64,000 nt of DNA, taken from an uncultured Paracoccaceae bacterium. GTDB taxonomy: Bacteria; Pseudomonadota; Alphaproteobacteria; Rhodobacterales; Rhodobacteraceae. Shown here piece after piece: positions 49,074 to 59,734 of the stretch; position 1 is the first letter of the stretch, and the number at the start of each line of letters is the position of its first letter. Where the stretch lies: assembly GCA_947489705.1 (NCBI GenBank), contig CANLEQ010000006.1, positions 1 to 64,000 of the forward strand, given 5' to 3'. The notes under the pieces are model-generated. The model was not told the DNA's origin. It worked only from the letters and a program-made list of their open reading frames with translations, and made no database searches. Made by a program: the position numbers and the translations under genes.

Positions 49074-50597
49074 ATGCCGACCAGACCCCTCGCAACCGTC
49101 ACGCGCGACACCATGACGGCCTGCGGCGTCACAGCCACGCTCGATCATCGAGGGGGTATGGAGGTGCGATCCCCCCTGACCGGCGAGACCGTCGCGACCC
49201 TCGCGCATCATCGGGCCGAGGAGACCGCGACGGCCATCGCGAAGGCCGTCGAAGCGTTCCGGACCTGGCGCATGGTTCCCGCACCGCGGCGGGGCGAGCT
49301 CGTGCGGCTCTTCGGGGAGGAGCTGCGCAAGTCCAAGGAGGATCTCGGTCGCATGGTGTCGATCGAGGCGGGCAAGTCGCCCTCCGAAGGGCAGGGCGAG
49401 GTGCAGGAGATGATCGACATCTGCGACTTCGCCGTGGGCCTCTCGCGGCAGCTCTACGGCCTGACCATCGCCACCGAGCGGCCGGGCCACAGGATGATGG
49501 AGACCTGGCATCCGCTGGGCGTCGTCGGCATCATCACCGCGTTCAACTTTCCCTGCGCGCCCTGGGCCTGGAACGCGGCCCTGGCGCTCGTCTGCGGCGA
49601 TCCGGTCGTGTGGAAGCCGTCGGAGAAGACGCCGATGACCGCGCTCGCATGTCAGGCGGTGCTCGACCGGGCGATCGCGCGGTTCGGTCCCGACGCGCCC
49701 GACGGATTGAGCCAGGTGCTGGTCGGCGGGCCTGATGTCGGCGAGGCGCTGGTCGAAAGCGAAAGCGTCGCGCTGATCTCGGCCACCGGCTCCACCCGGA
49801 TGGGGCGAATCGTCGGGCCGAAGGTTGCGGCGCGGTTCGGGCGATGCGTGCTCGAGCTCGGCGGCAACAATGCCGGGATCGTGTGCCCCTCGGCCGATCT
49901 CGACATGGCCTTGCGCGCCATCGCCTTCGGCGCGATGGGCACGGCGGGGCAACGCTGCACCACGACGCGCAGGCTCTTCGTGCACGCCGACGTCTATGAC
50001 CGGTTGGTCCCCGCGCTGAAGAAGGCCTGCGCGTCGGTCACGGTCGGCAACCCGCTCCAAACCGATGCGCTCGTGGGTCCGCTGATCGACCGTGCGGCCT
50101 TCGATGGCATGCGGGCCGCGCTCCTTGAGGCGCGCGAGGCCGGCGGCCGCGTCGAAGGCGGCACGCGCGAGGCGTTGGGGCCCGACACCGCCTATTACGT
50201 CCGGCCCGCGATCGTCGAGATGCCCGATCAGGGCGGTCCCGTCACGCGCGAGACATTCGCGCCGATCCTCTACGTGATGCGGTATTCCGATTTCGACGCG
50301 GCACTCGACATGCACAATGCCGTGGGCGGCGGGTTGTCGTCGTCGATCTTCACGACGGACCTGCGCGAGATGGAGACGTTTCTGTCGGCGCGCGGATCGG
50401 ATTGCGGCATCGCCAACGTCAACATCGGTACGTCCGGTGCCGAGATCGGCGGCGCCTTCGGAGGAGAGAAGGAAACCGGCGGCGGGCGCGAGAGCGGTTC
50501 GGACGCCTGGCGCAACTACATGCGGCGGGCCACGAACACGATCAACTATTCCCGCGAATTGCCGCTGGCGCAGGGGGTGAGCTTCGACATCGGCTGA
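49074..50597 (+). CDS. ALDH7-type aldehyde dehydrogenase (alpha-aminoadipic semialdehyde/piperideine-6-carboxylate dehydrogenase-like)
   Basis: ELGGNNAGIV, GTAGQRCTTTRRLFVH, IGTSGAEIGGAFGGEKETGGGRESGSDAWRNYMRRAT. Confidence 0.92.
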   Translation: MPTRPLATVTRDTMTACGVTATLDHRGGMEVRSPLTGETVATLAHHRAEETATAIAKAVEAFRTWRMVPAPRRGELVRLFGEELRKSKEDLGRMVSIEAGKSPSEGQGEVQEMIDICDFAVGLSRQLYGLTIATERPGHRMMETWHPLGVVGIITAFNFPCAPWAWNAALALVCGDPVVWKPSEKTPMTALACQAVLDRAIARFGPDAPDGLSQVLVGGPDVGEALVESESVALISATGSTRMGRIVGPKVAARFGRCVLELGGNNAGIVCPSADLDMALRAIAFGAMGTAGQRCTTTRRLFVHADVYDRLVPALKKACASVTVGNPLQTDALVGPLIDRAAFDGMRAALLEAREAGGRVEGGTREALGPDTAYYVRPAIVEMPDQGGPVTRETFAPILYVMRYSDFDAALDMHNAVGGGLSSSIFTTDLREMETFLSARGSDCGIANVNIGTSGAEIGGAFGGEKETGGGRESGSDAWRNYMRRATNTINYSRELPLAQGVSFDIG

Positions 50598-50609
50598 CGG
50601 CGCGGACGC

Positions 50610-51743
50610 TCAGCGAAGGCTGCCCTGCCGCGCCGGAAGCTTGACCTGCTCGAACGCCACCGGCGGCGCCGACGCGGTCATGCCGTCGCGCGCGGCGTCG
50701 TAGGTCCGCTCGAGACTGTCGAGCATGATCTTCAGCGAATAATGCCGCTCGACGCGGTCTCGCGGGATCTCGCGGGGGATCTCCAGGGCTTCCTTCGCCG
50801 CGCGGGCGAGTGCGGCCGGATCGCCGGGCGCGGCAAAGCGGCCCGCCGGGCCGATGACCTCGCGCACGGCGCCCATATCGGTCGCAGCGACGGCAAGACC
50901 GCAGGCCATCGCCTCGATCGCCACGAGACCGAACGGCTCGTCCCAGAGCGGCGTGAAGAAGAGGATCGAGGCGCGGGCGATCGCGGCGGCGAGGTCCGCA
51001 TTCGACAGATGACCGCCATAGCGGATGGACGGACCCAGAAGCGGCCTCAACTCGGCGTCGAAATAGCCTTGATGCTCGATCGGACCGAAGAGGGTCAGCG
51101 GCAGTCCCGCGATCCGCGCCGCCTGGGCCGCGAGATGCGGTCCCTTGGTGGCGGTGATGCGGCCCGCCCAGACGGCGCTGCCGTCGCCGCGCGCGGAAAA
51201 CGGCCATTCGCCGAGGTCGATGCCGTTCGGCACGACATGGGTCTCGTTCGGGGCGCCGTCGGGCCACCATGCGTGGCGCTGGCGTTCGGAGCAGATCGTG
51301 AAATGCGACCACGGCGCCGCGCTGTCGTGGACCGCGCGTTGCAGCACCGGAAAGGGCGGCACGTGCAGCGACGTGACCATCGGCACGCGGTCGCGACGGG
51401 CCATGCGGGGCGGAAAGCGGTGCAGGCAATTGTTGTGGATTACGTCGTAGCCGCCCTCGCGCAGGGCGGTGACGGCCTGTTCGAAGGCCAGATCGAGATA
51501 TTGCGTCAATTCCGGCGTGCCGTTGAAGCGATGCCAGGGATAGGCGCGGTCGTAATGTTCCTCGAGGATCGGCCAGAGTGGCACCTCGCCGTCGCTGTCG
51601 CCGGTGGCGAAGAGGGTGACGTCGTGTCCGCGCGCGCGAAGACCCCGCACGAGGTGCCACGAATGGGCCTCCATCCCGCCCATGAAGGGCCGCGCGATCG
51701 GATAGCGGACATGGGACAGGACGGCGATGCGCAGCGGGTTCAC
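50610..51743 (-). CDS. Glycosyltransferase (GT4 family-like)
   Basis: YPIARPFMGGMEAHSWHLVRGLRARGHDVTLFATGDS; FFTPLWDEPFGLVAIEAMACGLAV. Confidence 0.92.
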   Translation of the reverse strand: MNPLRIAVLSHVRYPIARPFMGGMEAHSWHLVRGLRARGHDVTLFATGDSDGEVPLWPILEEHYDRAYPWHRFNGTPELTQYLDLAFEQAVTALREGGYDVIHNNCLHRFPPRMARRDRVPMVTSLHVPPFPVLQRAVHDSAAPWSHFTICSERQRHAWWPDGAPNETHVVPNGIDLGEWPFSARGDGSAVWAGRITATKGPHLAAQAARIAGLPLTLFGPIEHQGYFDAELRPLLGPSIRYGGHLSNADLAAAIARASILFFTPLWDEPFGLVAIEAMACGLAVAATDMGAVREVIGPAGRFAAPGDPAALARAAKEALEIPREIPRDRVERHYSLKIMLDSLERTYDAARDGMTASAPPVAFEQVKLPARQGSLR

Positions 51744-52723
51744 TCCGCCACGACCGTGGAGAAGGACGCCTCCGCCGCCGCGACCTCGGCCCGGCGCGCG
51801 GCTTCGTCCCTGTCGCCCGGTGCGATCCCCTCCAAGAGATCCAGAACCCGCCGGGTATTGGCATAGGGCATGTCGTCCGCCTGACGGCAGAGGGCGAAAT
51901 CCTGCGCATCGGGTTCGCGCAGGATGCGCAATGCGCTGCCGTCCTTCTCAATCAGGCCCATCATCTCGAACGCCCAGAGCCAGTGCCCCATCGTGCGGTA
52001 CCCCCACCGGCTCGCGAAGATATCCGCGTTGCGCAGGACCGAGGCGAGATGGTGGATCGGCGGCATGCAATGGTCGTGATGCTGGTGAAACACCTTCGCG
52101 CCGCGCATCCACCAGATCGGTATGCCGCGATGGTCGAGTCCGCGGGCGAAGTCGGTATCCTCGCCGCCATAGCCGTAATAACCTTCGTGGAACTTGTCGG
52201 ACCGCGACCAGACGGCGCGGTGCATGGCGAAGTTCAGCGACCAGAAACAGCGGTAATCGTTGCAGGCGCGCAAGGGACGTTCGGGGGGCGCCTGACGATC
52301 GGAATGCCGCATCCCGACCCGCTCGAAATACTCGAAATCGAGCCCCGCCTTCGCGGCGGAGGCGGGCAGGTACGCCACCTCGCCCATCACCACGCCGCGA
52401 TCGGGGCTGCAAACCTGGGCCACATCGCTCACCAGGTCGGGATGCGGGATGCAGTCCACATCCACGAAGACCAGCACGTCGCCGATCGCCTCGTTCGCCA
52501 CCCGGTTGCGCGCAGCGGCGAGTGGCAGGGCGCCATCGGGACGCGTCACGCGGATCTGGCGAACCGGGAAAGAGGTCGCCGGAAGATCTTCGTAGGGCTT
52601 GTCCTGCATCACGCCGATCAGCAGCTCGAGAGGCTTGACGCGCTGCGCCTCGAAACCGCGGATGACGTTGGCCAGATGCGCGTCGCGCCCCCTGGCGATG
52701 GTGAGTGCGGAGACGTCAGGCAT
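51740..52723 (-). CDS. Glycosyltransferase family 2-like protein
   Basis: AAARNRVANEAIGDVLVFVDVDCIPHPDLV; YGGEDTDFARGL. Confidence 0.88.
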   Translation of the reverse strand: MPDVSALTIARGRDAHLANVIRGFEAQRVKPLELLIGVMQDKPYEDLPATSFPVRQIRVTRPDGALPLAAARNRVANEAIGDVLVFVDVDCIPHPDLVSDVAQVCSPDRGVVMGEVAYLPASAAKAGLDFEYFERVGMRHSDRQAPPERPLRACNDYRCFWSLNFAMHRAVWSRSDKFHEGYYGYGGEDTDFARGLDHRGIPIWWMRGAKVFHQHHDHCMPPIHHLASVLRNADIFASRWGYRTMGHWLWAFEMMGLIEKDGSALRILREPDAQDFALCRQADDMPYANTRRVLDLLEGIAPGDRDEAARRAEVAAAEASFSTVVAE

Positions 52724-53873
52724 GGACAGGGTTCCTTTCGGGATGGGCAGGGTCGTGCCAGATCCGATCCGCCAGATCGTCGAGCCAGCGTGCCGCGACC
52801 CGGGCGCCGTCGCGTCCGGCCAACGCGCGTTGCCGCAGCGGATCGTGTCGGGACCGGGCCTGCTCCACCGCTTCGATCCAGCGATGGGCCGAGGCGGGCA
52901 GGCTTTGCAGATGCAGGGCCGCGTCCGCACGGCCGAGGGCGTGGGCTTTTGCGACCTGTTCGTCGAAATAGCGCCATTCGGGCACCACGATCCACGGGCG
53001 CTCCGCGGCGAGCACCATGGCGCAGGTCGTGTTGCCTGCGGACGAGACAACCAGATCGGCGGCCGCGATATGCTCCGCCGCGGTGTCGACCCAGCCGAGA
53101 TGCGTAAGGTTCGGGGGTAGCGTGGCGTGCCAGTCGCGCTGCACCGCGCCGATCGTGCGCCAGTGCCAGTCGGGGAAACTGCGCGCCGCGACCCCGAGAG
53201 GCGCTTCGCTGACGCCGCTGCCGCCGCCGCCGGACATGACGAGGGCGATGCGGGCGTCGTCCGGTATGCCGAGCTGCCGGCGCGCCGCCGCTCGCGCTGG
53301 CATGGATCCGGCGGTGCCGAGGCCCGGGGCGAAGCAGGTCTTGGCCCGCATCGAAGCGTCCCAATCGGGCTGTGCGAGATCGGAATGGAACGGCGCCAGA
53401 AGCCCCGCGGCACCCTCGTATGCCGCGAGATGCCCGGGATCGGTCCGGTCGCCATGCTGGAGAACCTTCACATGAGGCACCGAGCAGATGCGGGCGAATT
53501 GCGCGATCTCGGCGCTGACGTCGCAGATCATCAGGGCCGGATTCTCGGCGTGGAAGAAGGCGGCAAGCCGCGCGGTCGCCTCGCGGATGCCGGGCCAACC
53601 CAGGGGCGCGCAATGCAGCGTCCGGGGGGTCGAGATCGCACCCAGCCCGGCAGGCGTCTCGCCCACGGGCTCGAAGAGCGAGGGGATGCGGGTGATGGTG
53701 ACGCCCTCGCGCAGGGGCGGAAAGATGTCGTCGCGGGCGCAGAATATGCGAACGGGGCGCGATGACGGCAGCGCGTTCGCGATCGCCGCACAGCGTTCGG
53801 CATGGCCGCGCCCTTGATGGTGCACGAAATACCCGAACGGTCGGGGCGATTGTGCGTCGATCAGATCGCGCAT
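52716..53873 (-). CDS. GT-B fold glycosyltransferase (MurG/GT28-like)
   Basis: YFVHHQGRGHAERCAAIANAL; VMSGGGGSGVSEAPL; AADLVVSSAGNTTCAMVLAAERPWIVVPEW. Confidence 0.82.
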   Translation of the reverse strand: MRDLIDAQSPRPFGYFVHHQGRGHAERCAAIANALPSSRPVRIFCARDDIFPPLREGVTITRIPSLFEPVGETPAGLGAISTPRTLHCAPLGWPGIREATARLAAFFHAENPALMICDVSAEIAQFARICSVPHVKVLQHGDRTDPGHLAAYEGAAGLLAPFHSDLAQPDWDASMRAKTCFAPGLGTAGSMPARAAARRQLGIPDDARIALVMSGGGGSGVSEAPLGVAARSFPDWHWRTIGAVQRDWHATLPPNLTHLGWVDTAAEHIAAADLVVSSAGNTTCAMVLAAERPWIVVPEWRYFDEQVAKAHALGRADAALHLQSLPASAHRWIEAVEQARSRHDPLRQRALAGRDGARVAARWLDDLADRIWHDPAHPERNPVHA

Positions 53874-53874
53874 G

Positions 53875-55908
53875 TCATTCTGCCGCGATCGTTTCGGCTG
53901 CGAGGATGCCGTAATGGCGCAGCCCGTCGAGCACGCCCGCGGCGCAGGGAAGGGGCGAGCGGTAGCCTCCCGGCACCGCGTCGAGTTCGGAGAGAGCGTT
54001 GACGGGCCTGATCGCGCGCGGAAAGGCCCCGAGCATGTCCGCGTCGTTGCCGCTATCCCCGGCGACGACGCAATCGGTGGGGTTCAGGCCGAGCCGCGCC
54101 GCCTCGAAGGCGATGGCGGCTGCCTTGCCGGCGCGGGCTGGCATCACGTCGATGAACCGGCCGTGCGAGGCGATCACCTGCGCCGCGAGATCACGCGAGG
54201 CGATCATGTCGCGCATCGCGATCGCGTCGTCCTCGGTTCCGAAGAAGCTCAACTTCCACGCGCGCTGTTCATGCGAAGGCTGAGGCGCGAAGGGCGCGAG
54301 CGCGAGGCTCACCGCCTTCGGGTCCCATCCATCGGCAATGCTGGCGGCGTAGGCGTTGCAAAGCCGGTAGGTATCCCCCCGGGTGCGGCGCCATATCTCG
54401 GATCCTACGGACGTAATCAGCGTATCGGGCGCGTCCAACCCCCAATCCGCCAAGGTGAAGCGCGCGTCGCTGATCGACCGGCCGGTGGCCACGGCGAAGA
54501 TCTGACCCGTGGGGCGCCGTTCGAGCCACCGCGAGAAGTCGCGCGCCCCGGCTGCATCGCCGGTGAGCGTTCCGTCGATATCGCACGCGACGAGATCGGT
54601 CGGTCGTGTGATCTGGCGGGCCGGCGTCGCGGAGCGCAGTCCGGCATAGACTTCAAGCAGACGCCCGGCATAGCGGTCCCAGTCGAAGATCCGCAGGGCC
54701 CGACCGCGGGCCTCGTTGCTCCTGGCGGTGCGTTGCGTATCCGACAGCACACGGCGCAGACCCTCGGCGATCCTGTCGGGGCGGGAGGGATCGACCAGCG
54801 CGCCGTAACCGATGAGCTCGACGATGTCGCGCGGGCCGCCGTTGCGGGTCGCCACGATCGGCACGCCGCTTCGCGCGGCCTCGACCAGGGTCAGTCCGAA
54901 CGGCTCGTGATGGGCGGGGTTGCAAAAGACGCCGCCGTTGGCCGCCAGAGCATACAGCGCCGGCACGTCCTCGGGCACGTGCCGGCGGGGAAGGGCGACC
55001 TTGCCCCAGAGATCGTTACGGTCAACCGCGTCGAAGAGCGCGCGCATCACCTGCGCCTGTTCGTCCGTCCCGTCGGCAAGCCCGTCGCGCAAACCCGCGA
55101 CGATGACCAGGTTTGCGGCCTCCTGAAGATCGGGCGCGGCGGCATAGGCCTCGACCAGCGCCACCAGGTTCTTCTTCCGGATCGGACGGGAAATCGTGAG
55201 GATCACCGGCTTTTCGGGATTGCGCAGGAACGGCGCGATCAGTACGCGCCCACGATCCGGCGACGAAGCGGCTGTAAGGGCGACGCCGGGATAGATACGG
55301 TGGACCTTGCCCTCCGCCGCCTCGGCGCAGGCCGGGATCTGGCGTTCCGCCTCGTCGCGCGAGGAGGCGACGATCGCATCGGCATCGATCATGGCCCGAT
55401 GCTCGAGATCGATGCGTCGCAACAAGGCCGGGTCTGCGGCGACCTTCTGAAAGGCCAACTTTTCCGTCGCCAGAGAATGGGCGGAATAGAGCCAGGGCGT
55501 TCCGAACCGCATCGCGGCTGCCTGGGCAAGCTGTGCCGCATCGGCGAAATGCGCATGGATCACGTCAGGGCGCCCGCAGGTCTCGAGCATATCGAGAAAG
55601 GCTGCGCGCAGCGCCGGAAGCTCGGCTTCAAGGGCCTCCTTGCAGACATATCCCGCCTGCGGAGATCGCAAGCGCCTTATCTGGCATTTTTCGGAAACCC
55701 GCTCGTGCAGGCGCGCATATCGTCCGCCGGAATTCGGCATCTCGAAGGCGCGGGTGACGATCGTGACCTCGGTGACACCCCTTAACCGGGCCTGCGCCGT
55801 AGCGGCACCGAGGACGTAGGCGATATGCCCGCCGGTATCTTCCGTCAGACCATAGCTGATCGGGGGTGCCGACAGGCACCCGCCCAAGGCAATATGCATT
55901 ACGTGCAT
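53875..55908 (-). CDS. Sucrose-phosphate synthase-like glycosyltransferase fused to HAD-IIB/S6PP phosphatase domain
   Basis: N-terminal GT: PPISYGLTEDTGGHIAYVLGAA, HFADAAQLA, NPAHHEPFGLTLVEAARSGVPIVATRNGGP; C-terminal HAD: ACDIDGTLTGD, AVATGRSISDA, VVAGDSGNDADML. Confidence 0.87.
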   Translation of the reverse strand: MHVMHIALGGCLSAPPISYGLTEDTGGHIAYVLGAATAQARLRGVTEVTIVTRAFEMPNSGGRYARLHERVSEKCQIRRLRSPQAGYVCKEALEAELPALRAAFLDMLETCGRPDVIHAHFADAAQLAQAAAMRFGTPWLYSAHSLATEKLAFQKVAADPALLRRIDLEHRAMIDADAIVASSRDEAERQIPACAEAAEGKVHRIYPGVALTAASSPDRGRVLIAPFLRNPEKPVILTISRPIRKKNLVALVEAYAAAPDLQEAANLVIVAGLRDGLADGTDEQAQVMRALFDAVDRNDLWGKVALPRRHVPEDVPALYALAANGGVFCNPAHHEPFGLTLVEAARSGVPIVATRNGGPRDIVELIGYGALVDPSRPDRIAEGLRRVLSDTQRTARSNEARGRALRIFDWDRYAGRLLEVYAGLRSATPARQITRPTDLVACDIDGTLTGDAAGARDFSRWLERRPTGQIFAVATGRSISDARFTLADWGLDAPDTLITSVGSEIWRRTRGDTYRLCNAYAASIADGWDPKAVSLALAPFAPQPSHEQRAWKLSFFGTEDDAIAMRDMIASRDLAAQVIASHGRFIDVMPARAGKAAAIAFEAARLGLNPTDCVVAGDSGNDADMLGAFPRAIRPVNALSELDAVPGGYRSPLPCAAGVLDGLRHYGILAAETIAAE

Positions 55909-56011
55909 GCGATCGTTCCGAACCTTGTGAAGTCGTATCCGAAACCCGCGATGGCCCCGGACACGCGGTATCAAGCTTTTCGGGCTTGCAGCGTTCCCGT
56001 CCGGAGGCGAC

Positions 56012-56842
56012 ATGTCGCATGTCGGCGGTATTCCGCACGCATCATCAGTCGTGAGGATCGCCTTGCTGCCATATCGCTATGTCTTCGTGGGCGGTCTGCA
56101 CCGTTCGGGAACATCCCTCGTCGCGCGTCTCCTGGGAGGTCTGCCCGGCGTCGCGGCCATAACGAACGCGCCCGTTCCCGAGAACGAGGGCGTCTATCTG
56201 CAAGGGGCGATCCCGCACACCGCGCGGCACGGGCGGCCGATGCATTTCGCCACCGACCCTGCCCAGCATCACATCGAGGGATCGGGCTTCGACCGGCTGG
56301 AGATACGCGAGCGGATCGAGGCCGACTGGGCTCCGTTCTTCGGCGCAGGCGCCTGGCGGGTGGAGAAATCGCCGGTGAACCTGACGCGAATGCGGCTCTA
56401 TCAACAACTTTTTCCGCTCTCGCAATGCGTCGTGGTCCTGCGCCATCCCGAAGCGGTGGCCGCCGCCGTCGCCAAGTGGGTCGACGCGCCGAGCGACGCG
56501 CTGATCGATCACTGGATTGCCGCCCACGCGATCGTCGCGCGCGACCTCGCCCATCTTCAGGCCGTCCTGGTCCTGCGGTACGAGGATCTGGTCGCGGATC
56601 CCGCGGCGTGGCTCGGGGCGCTCGCGGCCTATCTCGATCTGCCGGGGAGCGCGACGCTGCCGGAACCGGTGGTGGACGGAAACGCACGGTACACCGATGC
56701 CGCGACCATGTCGGAATCGCAGGCGCGGGCGGCCTCCCTCTGGGGCTATGGCAGGGGGCTGTCGGTGATGCCGTACGAGCCGGTCCTGCACCACCCGCTC
56801 AACGAGATCCGCGGCGCGGTCCTGCGGTCTCTCCCGAACTAG
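56012..56842 (+). CDS. Sulfotransferase-family protein
   Basis: FVGGLHRSGTSLVARLLGGLPGV (5'-PSB-like), EKSPVNLTRM, VVVLRHPEAV. Confidence 0.82.
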   Translation: MSHVGGIPHASSVVRIALLPYRYVFVGGLHRSGTSLVARLLGGLPGVAAITNAPVPENEGVYLQGAIPHTARHGRPMHFATDPAQHHIEGSGFDRLEIRERIEADWAPFFGAGAWRVEKSPVNLTRMRLYQQLFPLSQCVVVLRHPEAVAAAVAKWVDAPSDALIDHWIAAHAIVARDLAHLQAVLVLRYEDLVADPAAWLGALAAYLDLPGSATLPEPVVDGNARYTDAATMSESQARAASLWGYGRGLSVMPYEPVLHHPLNEIRGAVLRSLPN

Positions 56843-56848
56843 CGGGGA

Positions 56849-57973
56849 TCATTGCGTCGGCATTCGGCGCGTTCCACACAGGCGCCGCCCGCTCTCGGGA
56901 TCGAAGAGGTTCAGCTCTCCCAGATCCACGACGAACGGCACGTCTTTCTCGGGGCTCAGGCGAGTGTTCGGGCGGAAGACGCGTGCGGTCACCTCGGTGC
57001 CCCCTATCTCGAGAAAGATCAGTGCCTCGCCGCCCAAGGGCTCGACCAGCGTGATGTCGGCGGTGAAGGAGAAAGGGCGCCGCATCTCGCTCGCAATCCG
57101 TTCGGGCGCGATCGCCTCGGGACGGAGCCCGAGCCGGACGTCGCGGCCGGGTTCGATCCCGCGGCAGGCCTCGGGGTCGAGCGGCAGGCGCGGCCCGCCG
57201 GGGATCTCGACGGCCAGCCCGTCTCCGTCGCGAACGGTTCGCGCATCGAGCAGGTTCATGGGCGGGCTGCCGATGAACCCGGCGACGAAATCCGAAGCCG
57301 GCAGGTGATAGACCTCGTCGGGCGTGCCGACCTGCTCGATCCGTCCGTCGCGCATGACCACGATCCGGTCGGCGAGCGTCATCGCCTCGACCTGGTCGTG
57401 GGTGACGTAGATCACCGTGGTGCGGACCTTCTCGTGGAGCTTGCGGATCTCGGTCCGCATCTGGCCGCGCAGCTTGGCGTCGAGATTCGACAGCGGCTCG
57501 TCGAAGAGGAACACGGCCGGGTCGCGCACGATCGCACGCCCCATCGCCACGCGCTGCCGCTGTCCACCCGAAAGCGCGGCGGGCTTGCGGGTCAGAAAGC
57601 TCTCGATCCCCAGTAGCTTTGCGGCGCGGCCGACCTTTTCGGCGATTTCGGATTTGGGGCTCCCGGCGATCTTCAGCCCGAAGCCCTGGTTGTCGCGCAC
57701 CGTCATGTGCGGATAGAGGGCGTAGTTCTGGAACACCATCGAGATGTCGCGCGCCCGCGGCGGCAGGTCGTTGACCACCCGGTCGCCGATCCGGATCTCG
57801 CCGCCCGAGATGTCCTCGAGCCCCGCGATCATCCTCAGCGTGGTGGACTTGCCACAGCCCGACGGGCCCACGAAGACCACGAATTCCTCGTGGGCGATGT
57901 CGAGGGTGAAGTCGTGCACCGCCTGGACGGGTCCGAACCGTTTCACGACACCCTTCAGGGAAACCTCGGCCAT
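56849..57973 (-). CDS. Sugar ABC transporter ATP-binding protein (MalK/UgpC type)
   Basis: [54 protein letters not shown] region. Confidence 0.94.
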   Translation of the reverse strand: MAEVSLKGVVKRFGPVQAVHDFTLDIAHEEFVVFVGPSGCGKSTTLRMIAGLEDISGGEIRIGDRVVNDLPPRARDISMVFQNYALYPHMTVRDNQGFGLKIAGSPKSEIAEKVGRAAKLLGIESFLTRKPAALSGGQRQRVAMGRAIVRDPAVFLFDEPLSNLDAKLRGQMRTEIRKLHEKVRTTVIYVTHDQVEAMTLADRIVVMRDGRIEQVGTPDEVYHLPASDFVAGFIGSPPMNLLDARTVRDGDGLAVEIPGGPRLPLDPEACRGIEPGRDVRLGLRPEAIAPERIASEMRRPFSFTADITLVEPLGGEALIFLEIGGTEVTARVFRPNTRLSPEKDVPFVVDLGELNLFDPESGRRLCGTRRMPTQ

Positions 57974-57983
57974 AATCGTCTCC

Positions 57984-58808
57984 TCAGCCCTTGATCGCGC
58001 CGGCCGTGAGCCCGCCTACGAGGTATTTCTGGATCGCGGTGAAAAAGATCGCCGGCGGGATCAGCGCGAGCGTCGCGGCGGCCATCATCTGCCCCCAATC
58101 GACGCCCGAACGTCCGACGAAGCTCAGCAATCCGACGGCGAATGTCTTCTTGGCCTCGGAGCTGATCAGCATGAGCGAGAACAGCAGTTCCGACCATGCG
58201 GCGGTGAACACGAAGCCCAGCGTCGCGCCCACACCCGGCAGCATCAGCGGCAGGATGATCCTGATCAGCGCCTGGAACCGCGTGCAGCCATCGATCATCG
58301 CCGCCTGCTCTAGCTCGCGCGGAATGCCTTCGAAGAAGGAATGCATGAGGAAAGCGGCGAAGGGCAGGTTGAACGCGGTAAAGACGACGACGAGCCCGAT
58401 CCGCGTGTCGACGAGACCCACCGGTGCCAGGATCTGGTAGAGCGGCGTGATCAACATGACGATCGGAAAGAGCTGGGTGATCACGAGGAACACCATCAGC
58501 GCGGTCTTGCCGCGGAACCTGAAGCGCGAGAACGCGTAGCCGATCCCCGTGGAAAGCACCGTGACGATCGCCGCTGTCCCGAGCGAGACGATCACCGTGT
58601 TGAGGAAATAGGTCGGAAACGGACTCTCCTCGATCACGTAGCGGAAATTTTCGAAGGTGATGACCGAGGGCCAGAGCGTCGTCCCCTCTGTATAGAGAAG
58701 CTGGTCGGGCGTGAGCGCGATCCGCAGCAGCCACAGCAGCGGAAAGAGCGCGAAGGCGAGATAGGCGAACCTGATCAGCCAGATCCCCGCGGTGGTGACG
58801 ATCCTCAT
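57984..58808 (-). CDS. Sugar ABC transporter permease (MalG type)
   Basis: [29 protein letters not shown] motif; C-terminal [13 protein letters not shown]. Confidence 0.93.
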   Translation of the reverse strand: MRIVTTAGIWLIRFAYLAFALFPLLWLLRIALTPDQLLYTEGTTLWPSVITFENFRYVIEESPFPTYFLNTVIVSLGTAAIVTVLSTGIGYAFSRFRFRGKTALMVFLVITQLFPIVMLITPLYQILAPVGLVDTRIGLVVVFTAFNLPFAAFLMHSFFEGIPRELEQAAMIDGCTRFQALIRIILPLMLPGVGATLGFVFTAAWSELLFSLMLISSEAKKTFAVGLLSFVGRSGVDWGQMMAAATLALIPPAIFFTAIQKYLVGGLTAGAIKG

Positions 58809-59734
58809 TGGCCGAGCCTCCCGCGGATCCAGAGCAGGAAGATCGAGTAGAAGACGAGAAGCACCATCAGGACCGACGCCAGTGCCGAGGCATAGCCAAA
58901 ATTCATCGAGCTGTAGGCAGAGGTGAAGACGTAGTTCGGCAGGGTCTGCGAGGTGTTCGCGGGTCCGCCGCCGGTCATCACGAAGATGAGTTCCGGCGAG
59001 TTCGCGACCCACACGGTACGCAGCAGGATGGTGATCGTCATCATCGGCAGCAGGAACGGCACGGTAATGTGGCGGAACGCCTCCCACCCGGTCGCGCCGT
59101 CGATCGCGGCGGCCTCGTAGAGATCCGACGGCACCGAGCGCAGCGCGGCGAGCAGGGTGATCGCGAAGAACGGCACGCCCCACCAGATCATCGCCGTGAT
59201 CGGCCCGTAGAGCGCCAGATCGGGGTCCGACAGGATGTTTCGCGGCTCGTCGAGCATGCCGATCGCGCTCAGCATGCCGGGCAGCGGGCTCACGATCGGA
59301 TTGAAGAGCCATTGCCAGTTCAGCCCCGACAGGAAGGTCGGGACGGCCCAGGGCAGGAAGACCAGCGACTGGAAGATCGCGCGCCCGGGGAACGGCTTTT
59401 CGAGGATCAGCGCGAGGCCCAGCCCCAGCGAGATCTGGAAGAGTACCGACCAGAAGGTCCACTTGGCCGTGTTTGCCAGCGCCAGCCAGAAGGTGCGGTC
59501 GGACCAGAGTTCGGCATAGTTCTCGAGCCCGCTCCAGCCGCGCGCGGCGGGCCGGAAGATCACGTAGTTCTGGAAGCTGAACGAGACGCCCACGACCAGC
59601 GGCACGAGCATCACCAGCGCGACGATGGCGATGCCCGGCGCCAGATAGAGATAGGGCTCGGCAGCGGTCAACCGCTGCCGAGACGTGCGCGGCGACGCCC
59701 CGGTACGACCGGGATCGTTCACCGTCGTGCTCAC
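58805..59734 (-). CDS. Sugar ABC transporter permease (MalF type), GTG start
   Basis: EAAAIDGATGWEAFRHITVPFLLPMM; GTGA overlap. Confidence 0.92.
   Translation of the reverse strand: MSTTVNDPGRTGASPRTSRQRLTAAEPYLYLAPGIAIVALVMLVPLVVGVSFSFQNYVIFRPAARGWSGLENYAELWSDRTFWLALANTAKWTFWSVLFQISLGLGLALILEKPFPGRAIFQSLVFLPWAVPTFLSGLNWQWLFNPIVSPLPGMLSAIGMLDEPRNILSDPDLALYGPITAMIWWGVPFFAITLLAALRSVPSDLYEAAAIDGATGWEAFRHITVPFLLPMMTITILLRTVWVANSPELIFVMTGGGPANTSQTLPNYVFTSAYSSMNFGYASALASVLMVLLVFYSIFLLWIRGRLGQ

Noticed and set aside
45392-50315. Large minus-strand ORFs (794 aa and 915 aa)
   Set aside because: Antisense to the TonB receptor and to the HglS/ALDH genes; composition biased, no domain resemblance.
53872-55785. 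637-aa plus-strand ORF opposite the SPS-like gene
   Set aside because: Antisense shadow ORF; the minus strand carries convincing GT and HAD motifs.
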